Part shown: piece by piece, positions 13,401 to 24,210 of the stretch
Position numbering within the stretch: position 1 is the first letter of the stretch
Layout of the letters: every line of letters begins with the position of its first letter
Assembly (NCBI GenBank): GCA_004026145.2
Contig: CP034977.1
Coordinates: 1,087,043 to 1,151,042 of the forward strand
Direction of reading: 5' to 3'
Source: Takifugu bimaculatus
Taxonomy: Eukaryota; Chordata; Actinopteri; Tetraodontiformes; Tetraodontidae
Length of the DNA stretch: 64,000 bases
Notes under the pieces: model-generated
What the model was told of the DNA's origin: nothing
What the model saw: only the letters and a program-made list of their open reading frames with translations
Databases searched by the model: none
Made by a program: the position numbers and the translations under genes

Positions 13401-16400
13401 TTTGTATCGGTTCCCCCCTTTATTCTCAAATTCTGCTATCAACGGGCAACAGATAAGTTTATAACATCTGGGTGACGATGTGCAAACATACAAGCAGATG
13501 TGAGCCTTAATAGTCCAATCATTCCATGATAAAGACGCCTCATGAACAGCTGCTAAATAAAAGAAACTAGCTTCACGGTCATCTGGTCGGACCCTCGGCA
13601 TCCGGCCGCCTTTAGCTGGGAAAGTTGCACTCTTCAATGTGAATGGTTGCACACAAACTTTGAGCTCAAGGGTACGTATTGGATGCCCATGGAATTTAAA
13701 GGCCACGATGGAAGCAAGTGTTTTCCAGTGACAAGGAAAAGGTAAGCCAGAATTCCGCCAATTATTCAACACGTCTCGCCAGAAAAATCAGAACCTGGAC
13801 AGGCTGCAGTATCTGCTTTTCTTGTTCTTCACAAGAGGAATGTTGCCAGGTTGAGAATCTGTTAATGGATGGAGGGCAAGAAACCCAAGGAACATCCTTC
13901 ATGCCGTAGAATCTATGATATCCTTTCCAACGGTGGTCTCTGGCTTCAGGTTCACCTGTAAGTTGTAACATTTTGTATAAATGTAACATTGGTGTACCTA
14001 ACAGAAGCAGAAACAAGCCCAGAGACGTGTGAGGACTCAGTCCACTTGAGAGAGATATTTATTACATTTATTTATTAATTAAATATTCCTGAGCACACCG
14101 TAAATGATCCTAAGCCAATGTTACGAGAAGCAACATTCTTAAAGTTAAGCTCACTGCTGTGATGCTCTACAGTGATTTTAGTGTCACATTGGTTGGGGAA
14201 CACGATCTTTATTAGGAACCGGCTTGTCATGGCCACACGTCTCTACACGTCTTATAGGTTTTACTCTTGGCCTTCTCTTTAGATCTCAGTGTAGTAGAAA
14301 ATATCCCAGGGTTGACACTGAACAAAAGCTTTGACAACATTCTGGTGTTCCAAAATTTGCTCACTTTTTTGAGGTCTCTATTAGACATTTTGTCTAAAAG
14401 ATGCAAATTTTAAAGGCCCTTATCTATATTTCCTGTGCATCAGAGATTCCGTGGCTCTTACCTGAATAAGTAGGTGCTGGTTACAAAATGATCCTTAACG
14501 GGTTTATCAGGGACTTCTATCCTGTGACATTCTGACTTTCACCATTCTATTTAAACTTTTTGCATTAATATAACTGAGTGAGACACCGCCGACTCCAACA
14601 GCTTTACGATACACGGGGAGAAGTTTCTATCTTTGTATTAATGTATATTCCACAGAAAGGTGACGGCTCCCTCTTTCATGACTTGGCTGGTTTGTTATTT
14701 GCCTGATGTGGCTGGCACACCTGGTCTGTGTCGGGGTGCAGATTTTTAAAAGGCTACATATCCAGGAAGTGTCACATTAAACCGATGAAGGTTCACTTGT
14801 GCTGCGGAGTGGAGCAGGGACATGGTCAAGAAAAGTGATAATGAGGCACGTGGATGGAACGCAAGGCAGAGTTTGGTGGATGCTTGAGTTGTTTTTGTCC
14901 AAAAAAAGGAAATGCACGTTAACCATCCTATTTCAGAACCTGTTGCAGTATTAATCATGATCAGTCCCAACTGTTCAAAGATGATGTCCACCTGGGTGGG
15001 TTTCATTAGTTCAGAGCAGCAGCCCTGTTAAATTACTACGATCCCTCAGTTATATGTAATGTGATAATCTGCAATTTTTATCATTACCTTTAAGACTGCG
15101 CCCTTATATTTGAAACCAAACGCCACCTATTGGACGAATGCTTTATTTGCTGATGATGTTTTGATGGGCAACATCACACAATGAACATTCTGTGTGACAT
15201 TATTAAAATATGCACCGTACAGTTTGCCATATCTTAGAAACCATGATTTTTAGAGATGCAGTGCTGCTCATGGCTACACAAGGCTATAACTGCTAAAATA
15301 AAACACGGCAAAGTAAAAAGCTACTGAACTTTGCCTGGTTAATGCCTTGCTTTTAAATCTGAAACACTTGTGAACTTAAATTATGACGCACGCTTAAAAA
15401 TATCAATTATAATGAAGTTATGTTGCACCCTCCACACACACCAGCCAACATGCTTTATGTCATCTCCTCACTACCTTCAAATGCCTCTCATGACCGCAGT
15501 CTGTATAAAAAGCTGAATGCCAGCGGGGAGCCCGTTTCACGGCAGCACACGGGCGTTAACTTTTCTGGCCAGTCCAAGTTTGTACATGCGGATCGTGGTG
15601 TCGCAGCTCGTTCTCGGGGTTGCCTCCCCAAGGGCGATGTGGGAGCGTTTGTATCCTGGATGTTATAGCTTCATTTCTGCACTGTGGGAGAAACGGCAAC
15701 ATCCGTATCTGTTGCATCTCATCTGGAAGCGGCATACTTGAGGTTTGTCAACACGTTCAGAGCGTATTTGATGGCAGATGAAAGGATCGCTTCAAGACTC
15801 CGGTTGACTCTTTTTTTTCTGTCTTTTAAGCGCGGCCCCTTTTTGGCCAAATGTTTAAAGCATTGCCTGCATCTGCTGCCTTAATGCACTTTCACAGAAA
15901 TGTCAGCGCTTTGATCAGCCTGAGAGCAATTTTTTCTGAATCTGCAAACACAAATATGCAGGCTTTTGCATTACAGGACTGCAGAAAAACCTTTAGAGTT
16001 CGCTGCATCTATATGTGATATAAACAAGGCCTGTTTGACCTCTGCAGCCCTCTGTGCTCAGGGGGATCTGGGATGGGTCCAGGCAGGGATGTGAGCACCA
16101 AGACGGCCAGAAAATTCGGTTTTCTCGGACGCCTTTATCTCCGAATGCATTTGGCAATAATGCATCAGTTTTAAAGTGCGTGTTTGTCATAGCATGAGGT
16201 GTCCTCCATTAACAGGAAATTGACGCCCATGTGAAGAAACAAACAGAGAGCAGAATGTGCTGCTTTAAAACATCCTTTACTGGGGTGTATTTCAACATGA
16301 CCACTGAAATACTGACAAGCGGACACTTTTTTATTATTTATTTATAATAAATTGTTACAGCAGCTTGCCCTGTCAGTGCCTGCAAACCTTTATGTTTTAA

Positions 16401-19370
16401 AACCCCAACATAAATATGAATTCCTTAACAGGAATGAAAGCTTTAAATGCCTGTTTTGTGTTCAAAATTAATCTACAGTGTCTAAAGTTCACCGTTCAGA
16501 ACAACACTGTAACACACAGTCCAAATTTAAATTTAAAAAAATCCAGCATGTCAGTTTTATTGTTAGAAGTCCTACTTTTAAGAAGCAACAAAACACATCT
16601 GGGGCAGTGAGGACCCATCTTTCAGTCGTCCCCATCTACCTCCAACACATCACTGTCTACGTCTCGTTGCTATTTTATACATTGATTATTCAGCACATTG
16701 GTTCATAGTGAACTCTCACATCCTGTAAATAAGCTGCATTTTTTTGTTTCTATCTCAGTAATGGAACAGGGAAGCATGCTTCAACAGCTTTACTGAACTG
16801 CATATATATATATATATGTATATGTCTGTGTGTGTGTGTGTGTATATGTATATATATATAATGTGTGTGTATATGTATAGTTACATGTGAGATTGTCCTG
16901 TGCGGTCTCATGGGAACAAATGCTTTAGTCTTTTCCTCTGTTTTGATGCGAGGTCACTTTTCAAGGGTATGAGGTCAAATTTTCAGTTGCCTCAAGTAAT
17001 CCAACAGTGTTCTCAGTCCGCGCGTGGAGAACGTCAGACTAACACACGTCCTCACAAAGGTGAGTGTTCCACAGACGGTCTGACTGGACTGATTTGGGGT
17101 GCCCCCCCGCCCTATGTGTCACAGGTTCATGTTGATCTGAGCTGCCTTAATAAGAGGTAGTTTAAAGAAGTATGAGAAAAGAACTTAAATAAGCTTTTAT
17201 TTAATCTACAATCTTTGATATTGTGCTTGATTCATGAACTTCCTGAGGATTTCCTTTAATAATGTCAGATATCTCTTATAATTTGCCTCCACTCAGTATG
17301 CACAGATGGAATATAAACTATATGTTGTGTGAGTTAGTTATCAGCAATCAATAGACGTAATATAGCTCCAAATCTTGTCAGTTTGAAATTTCATATTTGG
17401 TAAAGAATGTGAGGAATCGGACATGTCTCCAGTAGTAAATACCCAGAAGAATTTCAACTATAAATGGAGTTGGATTAACATTCAAATTTTATGTCTTCAA
17501 TGATGCCTTTATCTCTTATATCTAACAATGAGGAAACCCACAATAAGTTGCAATTTTGGCTCTTCAAACATGACTATTGATTTAGGTCATGGATGATTTT
17601 TTTAAAATAATTATGAAGATTTTTCTGTCATGTTTGAATAATGTGCAGTTCAGCTTTCATGTTTTAAATTTCTCTGAAAAACATTTGTATGAAGAAGATT
17701 ATTTGTTTCTGTTCTCACGTTTCTTGATAAACCAGTGTGGAGTCTGATTTTCTGAGCTCCCAAAGCGTGAGGTCAAAATATCTTTGCTGCCCCCTTGTGG
17801 ATGAATGTGTATGTAATAGCCCCTTCCCCTCTCTAATTATTGAACAGCAATTTTAAAAAAGCATCCAATGCCAACAAAACCTTAAGCACCAATATTCTAC
17901 CAAGGTTTATATTTTTATTAGTTTTCACCTGGTAGACGTGACAACATCATGACTGATGTACGACTAATCTGCTGGTCAGTGTTTGGATTGAAAGTCTAAA
18001 ATAAATTTATTTTGCAATTTTATATTCTTCAAAAAAAGATTTATATAACATGCAAATATTGTGTTGATGTGTTTTATTGATATGTCCAGTTTACGTAGAA
18101 CAAACCGCTCCACTGTGTTAATACTGTCAGTTAAGCTTATTAAACTGCATGATTATGAGCCTAATTTGTAAAACCTTCCACTAGAGGGAAAGTGTCCAGT
18201 TCTGTTCATAAATAGAACATTGACAGCGTTCTGTGCTAGGAACAGGAGTTCTTTTCTTTGGAGCATCTACCTTGACAGAATGGTTCTAAACGTTTATCTT
18301 TCACCATCTAGTGGACTTTGGCCTTTACTACATTTGACCGTGACTTTGTTAAACACTATCTGAAGCAAATCTAAAAAAAAAAAAAAAGATAAGGCAACTG
18401 CAGGTACAGTACAGTTATCTCACTGACACATATTGACCGTTATATATAATCATAGCTTGTAAAGTCAGTGTTTTGATTATTAACTGTAGAATGTGCATGT
18501 GTGTGTCACAACTCCATAATCCACACTTTTACCTTTTTCTAGGGCCTATCAGGTATAAATGTTGTATTAAAAGGGGAAACACTAAAGTATGCATTGTTGT
18601 TCATGTGTTTTCTTTCATCTGAAGCCTTTTTCATTTTCTGCCAGCACTTGAAACTGGTGGAAATAATATAATCAGAAGCTGTTGATGCCGTTCTTTCCTT
18701 AATTTGACTGCTTTGTACTTTAGTTTCAACCCAGTATCAATGATATTGTGCATCTTTGTCTTGCAGACACAGCCCCTTGATCAGGCAACACCCATCGGGA
18801 GTCCGCTTCGCTTCACTGGAGCCGTTGTCATGCCCCCTGCATCCATGCCCCCTGCAGAAACTGCTTTCATGCACGTGGAGATTGAGCGGACAGTGTTGCC
18901 ACCAGGTAAGCCATTTTAACAGATTAGAAAAGATAACCTCCAATGCTCTGCCAGAATATGTTTTTGAACCTCTCTCGACTTTTAACTCTGCAGGAAATGA
19001 AGAGGATAGTAAAGCAAACGATATCCTTCTCTCCATGCGTATGGTCAACCAGCTGGGGACTGTTTTGACCATTCCTGCTCCCCGGTCAGGTTTCCCTCAT
19101 CTGCAGCCTCCTGCCAGCACCCCTGGGCCTTGCCCTTCGCCGTTTCTCTCCCCCCCATACATGCCACACTTACCGCCACAAATGATGCACAGGCGGCCCG
19201 TGTTCCCTCCCGGGAGGTACAGCGTGGCCGTGCCCTTCCCTCCCCGCGACCCTCTTTTTCATCAGCACCCTGCCATGGAACCAGAAGGCATGGATGATGG
19301 AGAAGTAAGGCATTTTGGAAATGGAAATCCAAGGTTTCCACATCCACGCTTCCACAGAGGGAGTTGGTAG
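7485..19370 (+). CDS. scaf4: SR-related CTD-associated factor 4
   Basis: Nuclear protein that binds the phosphorylated RNA polymerase II CTD and prevents premature polyadenylation. Eighteen coding exons: 7485-7514, 8302-8385, 8734-8778, 8881-9042, 9120-9235, 9321-9439, 9523-9657, 9748-9821, 9903-9966, 10128-10209, 10880-10953, 11390-11562, 11682-11782, 11879-11992, 12158-12314, 12399-12484, 18767-18905, 18994-19370 (TAG). Order: CTD-interaction domain (start MDAVNAFNMELFSM, residues about 1-140), low-complexity linker, Arg/Ser-rich segment (exon 12), an RRM opening VCSTTLWIGQLDKK, a conserved post-RRM block (KFWDVEQGVTYIPW), then a Pro/Met-rich tail. SCAF4 rather than SCAF8 by its N-terminus. 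Two exons need one surplus base removed (near 9228; in the A-run 10134-10138), giving about 709 residues, short of the roughly 1,150 of human SCAF4. An intron of 6.3 kb precedes the last two exons. Confidence 0.92.
12485..18766 (+). other. Large scaf4 intron, no gene recognised
   Basis: This 6.3 kb intron separates the post-RRM exon from the last two scaf4 exons. It is AT-rich, with short (TA)n tracts near 13040-13064 and a compound (TA/TG)n tract at about 16800-16880. Short open frames are scattered but none has convincing splice sites or a recognisable product. In mammals the corresponding part of SCAF4 encodes a long Pro-rich region; I found no counterpart here. Confidence 0.6.
16800..16880. 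repeat. Compound (TA)n/(TG)n microsatellite
   Basis: Alternating TA and TG dinucleotide runs inside the large scaf4 intron. Simple sequence, no gene content. Confidence 0.85.
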
Positions 19371-20044
19371 ATGCGATTCTTCTCTCTCTCTCTATTTTTT
19401 GAAAGCCAGGAATGGACATTGTCCTGAACCACTGTGACGCATAGTATCGTGGGCTACTGTCAACCAACTCTTTGGAGACATTTCTACCAGAATCATTTTT
19501 AAACTCAACATTCTGACATCTCAGGACTGGACAAGAAACTGTCCTGTATGTTCTGTAGTGGCTCGATATTGGTTGCTCTCATTTTGTACAGTGTATTTAA
19601 AGTATAGTGTCATTTGTCGCAGTCTGTAATCCTGACAGTTGGTGATGGATTCAAAGACAAAGTTTGTATTTTTTGCTGTTTTTGTCTATGAAGCCACCAT
19701 AAAACTCTTTCATAAAGATTTCATATTTGATATTTAGAAGAATGTTAATTATTCCACACTTGTGCTTACATTTTCTTTCAGCAGAGAAGTCTGATATGTT
19801 TGTAGGAGAGAGAGTTTTGTCCTTTAATTAAAAGGCAGGGTAAATTTAACACGGACGGCCTCTGCTGCTGATGTACAATCTACTATATTAAAAACTGGTA
19901 TAAACTAATATCATGGTGATTTTATTTTGTTGCGGTTAAAAAATATTGTGCACTTGGTTAATGAACACATTGTGTTACAAAACAGCTAAAATGTCTTTGT
20001 GCTAACTAATTGTTAATATCATAATAACCGCTAGCTTTGAATTA

Positions 20045-20050
20045 AATAAA
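20045..20050 (+). terminator. Possible scaf4 polyadenylation signal
   Basis: AATAAA 675 bases after the scaf4 stop and just before the ppp1r13l upstream region. Nothing else was seen between 19371 and 20110 apart from a short TC-rich run after the stop, so this stretch is best read as scaf4 3' UTR. Other weaker signals exist, so the exact 3' end is uncertain. Confidence 0.4.
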
Positions 20051-20109
20051 AACGTACTGGCCAAAGCGATGACTAAAATATGAAAGCATTGCGTTAGGAT
20101 AAAAAGAAA

Positions 20110-20215
20110 TTAAGTCCGTTCTGATTGGCGCCACCTGATTGGCTGACTACAATGAGTGGCAGTCTCCTAGTCCAATTAGATGCCGTCCGGGAGGTTTGGC
20201 CCCGCCCCCACGGAG
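20110..20215 (+). promoter_or_regulatory. Likely ppp1r13l promoter with tandem CCAAT boxes and GC box
   Basis: Two reverse-oriented CCAAT boxes (ATTGG at 20124-20128 and 20138-20142) lie 14 bp apart, a forward CCAAT sits at 20172-20176, and a GC box (GGCCCCGCCCCCA) at 20198-20210. Together they resemble an NF-Y/Sp1, TATA-less vertebrate promoter. The GC-rich sequence that follows ends in a good splice donor at 20452. Confidence 0.55.
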
Positions 20216-20451
20216 CGGAGACGCGTCCTCTGTCAGTAACCTGTTCCAGCTGTGACAGAACTCCTGGCTCAGGTTACAGCAGCGCACAGTTGCAGGGGCA
20301 GGACTCTGGTTCGGAACAACTCCGTGACTCCATGTCTGGAGAGGACGACGCTGGAGACAGCTCTCGACTTCTGAGAGGAGGAAACAACTCCTGGACGAAA
20401 TCTGGACAATCTGGACGGAACGAAACTGCGACAGGACTTTAATCTGTTTGA
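20216..20451 (+). other. Putative 5' untranslated exon of ppp1r13l
   Basis: GC-rich, CpG-containing stretch downstream of the CCAAT/GC boxes and ending TTTGA|GTAAGA, a strong donor. An open frame crosses it but resembles nothing I know and ends just before the donor, so I read it as 5' UTR. The first coding exon of ppp1r13l is 3.8 kb downstream behind plausible acceptors. The exact transcription start is unknown. Confidence 0.4.
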
Positions 20452-20654
20452 GTAAGAGGCTTTAATGCATGCGATCTAGATGTCATAGTTCAGCCAATGC
20501 CTTCTAACATTAACCCCTTGTAGGTGTCGGTGTCTGAAACCGTGAGCGTCTGATCACGTCTGGTGTTTCACTTATTGCGCAATCGCCACTCGAAAAGTGT
20601 GTTTCATTCCCAGATTTCCGCGTTTGCTCCGACAGGCAGCGACGGTCTCTAATC

Positions 20655-20699
20655 TTCCTTTTCCTTTTCCTTTTCCTTTTCCTTTTCCTTTCCTTTTCT
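20655..20699. repeat. TTTTCC tandem repeat
   Basis: About seven copies of a pyrimidine-only hexamer (TTTTCC, one copy shortened). Polypyrimidine microsatellite inside the putative ppp1r13l first intron. Confidence 0.9.
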
Positions 20700-22641
20700 A
20701 ATGAAAACCAGATGTTAACCACCATGTCCGTCTTGTATAGTCTGCAGCCACAGAAGGAGCCACATTATACAGCATCATTCACCACCAACCGTGCAGAGAC
20801 TAAAGGCGTGGGGCAATCATACATTAGATTTGAGCCATTCTGATCACATATCATGCACAGCCGGATCAATATTTATTTGCCACACTGTGACACAGTCATG
20901 ACTTTGTAAATGTGTGTGAGTATTTGCCTGACTTTTTAGTCGAGCAGATCACTCAACAAACGCCAAGCAAACCAATCCTTCCTGTCAGAGCAGCTCGTAA
21001 GTTTCCAACATTGTTAGCCGTGTGGTCAGAACTAGACAGGCTGCATTGCGTGATGCACTTTCAGCAACCTGTTGGACCTATTTGTCCTGGTCGAAATGTC
21101 CCATCATGTGGTAGTGACGCTGCACGTTGTGGCACAAGGAATTAAAAGTAAATTGTATCTTCCAAGTGTCCAAGCAGATAAAGTTCCCTGTCTTTGCTTC
21201 TCAAAATGAAAAAGAGGGGTCGTGGCTATCAAACAGAGCGTGTAACTTGTTGTGCAGGACTGTGAGATTCCTCAGTCACATGCTTTAGTGAGAGGAGTGT
21301 TGCCAAATGGGAACTAACAACATTAAACAGTAAAAAACTGCATTAATGTAGTTCTTGGGTGGAGGTTTTGCATAGATTACAAATGACAAAGAGGATTCGA
21401 GGGGACTTCATGACTTCCAGAGAAGCCTGATTTAATTAGAAGCAACCAGTATTTCAGCCTGTGGCAATTTATAATCCATGAATTCAAAAATAGTCTCTAG
21501 ATGGGGTATACAGATAGTTTCCAGTGGCTCTTTTTTGTGCGTACAGTTCCCATCATCATCTTTCTCACTCTTCTACCCAGAAATGGCAACAAACTCTTTC
21601 AAACGTTTATGTGGAAGAGTCACGAGTCAATGTAACGATTGCATCGGCTCTTATTTTTAGCAGTAGGGCTCCTGGAATGAGCAGTTCAACAAAGACGCCC
21701 AGGCAGCATATCGCCCAGCTCATTTGAAATGGCAGCTTTCTGGAGCTGCGGGACATTTATCTGCCACTGGAACACAATTTATGTCTCTATAATGGAAAAA
21801 GTAGCTGGAGCAGTTTCAGGGTTTTCATGCCCCACCATGACAAAAAAAGAGAAAAAAGGCATGAAGAGAATGCTTGGTTGTGTCAGTGGAATTCCCTTCA
21901 AACCCCCATCGTGACCAAATTCCCGAACAAAGGAAGGGAAGGATGTGCCAGAAGTTATTGTGAAACATCATCCGAAACCAGTTCTGAAGGACATAAAAGG
22001 GAAACAGCAAAGGCCTGTATGTAGTTTTTGGTTAAACACACCCTGACATTGCCTACAATCCATAATGGTTTTTTTTTCCCACAAGATATTTGCTTTCCTA
22101 AGCTGCCAACTCCTATTCAGAGGGCAGCCAGGGCTTTTGTGCACTAGTCTTGGCTTTTCTCCCGTAAAGAGCCAATTAATTGTAAAATGCTGGAACCTAG
22201 TGGGCATTGTTGCACCTTAAAAGAATCTGTGTGAGGGATTAAGAATTCAGCGGGCAGTCAAATGTCATCCAGAAAAGACAAATCCATCTAGTCCACTATT
22301 TGCTAGGTCAAACCTTAACTGTGGATGACGTTTACTGCAAATCTGGTAACATTGTGCGCATTCCTACTTTCAAACACAGAGAAAAATGCCAAAAATGATC
22401 CCATGAACCACAACAGATCCTCGATAAAGAGAAGGAGACAATCCAGTAAATCACGACAGGTTTGCCTGTTAAATATTACAAACAAATATTAAGTTAAATT
22501 AAACAATTTCATGGACTTGTTGAATTATTGACTGAACCACTCCTAACAAAACGAGAGGAAATGACAGTGAAATCCAGTTTGCCACAAAATCAACAAAGAG
22601 CAGATGGAAAGTGCTACACTGGCACGTTGAAAATGATTATG

Positions 22642-22687
22642 GTGAGGCAACGGGTGGGGCGAAAGTGAGGCAACGGGCGGGGTGAAA
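22642..22687. repeat. 23-bp tandem duplication
   Basis: Two adjacent 23-bp units beginning GTGAGGCAACGGG and ending GAAA, differing at two positions (22655 versus 22678, and 22660 versus 22683). Looks like a recent local duplication in the putative first intron of ppp1r13l. Confidence 0.85.
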
Positions 22688-24210
22688 GAATTCCTGGACA
22701 GGGTTTTAATGTGTGAGTGATCAACCTGAACTTTGTGACAGTTTAATCTCATCTCCTGTCAGCCACTCTTGACCAAGATAAGAGTCCTAAGGAGTGTGTG
22801 TGAGAGGAGCGGAGAGGAATGTGAGCCTGTACCAGCCACTGCTAAACATGACAAATCCCAGTTACAGCAGCATGCAAACACACCACGCGGGGAGGACCAT
22901 CATGCACCGCAGGCGGATTTAGACATAAAACTCCTCTCTCCTCTAAAACTCCTCTACATTAGTCACAACTAATGCTAAATGTTATATAAGAACAGATAGG
23001 TTGTCATTAAAAGGTATTTCTAGGTCTGCCAGCTATTTAATAAAGATGCTGATCAACAACAGTTCTGTTTACAAAGTGTTTCCTATGAAGAACTCACACT
23101 CAATTGTGAGCTAAAGCATTTTTCCCCAGAATTGCTGTGAGTCAATAACAGTTGATTCTTTGCTCCAGGCAAGGACTGACCTCACCCTCTGCATGTCTGC
23201 ACCACTTTGTCATTCAATTTTTCATACGCTCAACCACCTCAACATAGACAGTATGGGCGACTGTACATCATAGATTGTTACACACAAAATAATCAATCTC
23301 GATTTGAAAGATAATACAGAAAAATGCAAGAGGATGCCACCAGATATGCTAACATGCCCATTTTTATATTAGTACTACTATTATATTTTATAAAAGACCT
23401 GAGTTCTTGTTCATTTCTTGCTCGAAATGTAAATATTGGATGTGCTTGGCAAGGCAGTGCACAGTGGTATTGGTGAGTTATGTCACCAATGGATACCAAA
23501 AACCACTAAATACGTACGACCACCCTTTTTCAGCATATTCCCTCAGGCTTTGAGACTGTTTCCAGTATTTCTGGCATTCCGTTAGAAATTTCTTTCGTTT
23601 CCTGCGTCGCTTAAATGGATACTGCTTTGGATTTTGTGAAACATCGCTGCAACATAAAATGATAAATGAACTTTGACCCAACGACGGGTTTTTCCTGTGA
23701 CCACGAGCACATCCGTCTGCTGCTGGCATCCAGACAGACAGTGATATGTGTAAGAGGCATTCTCACCTGTGTTTTTGTCTCAGGAAATTAAACACTATGG
23801 CATTTTTTTCTTTTTTCTTTATTTCATTTTTGTGATATCATGTGGTAACAGACCTACAAGTGTTACATGCACTGCAATACAGCCATGGTATGAGGAAACT
23901 CACATGTTTGGGCATGTAGACAAACCAGGTGGTGTGTTTCTGGGGTGAGTAGGTAGAAAGGGAAGGGCTGAACTGATCTTTACGATGCAAAGCAGTTAGA
24001 TCTGTTCTACAGTTCAACGGAAATTGAACTGAGAGCTCGAGCCAGTTCATAGAAACATTTATGCTCTTTTCTGTTGGATTTAAAATGTATAAAGTGCTGG
24101 CTGTGACTCTGTCTTCTTGGATTGTGAATATTCACAGGTGGATATGATGCCCTCCAGACGGCTTTGATGCATGTTCATACTTTCCAGAATCAATAAATCA
24201 CCGCACAGCC

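Larger units (their letters stand above)
20452..24210 (+). other. Putative first intron of ppp1r13l
   Basis: 3.8 kb without a recognised gene. It contains a TTTTCC-unit tandem repeat (20655-20699), a 23-bp tandem duplication (22642-22687) and AT-rich filler. Short open frames in it have no convincing splice or codon pattern. Assignment as an intron depends on the untranslated-exon call upstream. Confidence 0.45.

Noticed and set aside
20125..20442. 105-codon open frame at the ppp1r13l 5' end
   Set aside because: It crosses promoter motifs, matches nothing known, and ends before a strong donor; better read as promoter plus 5' UTR.
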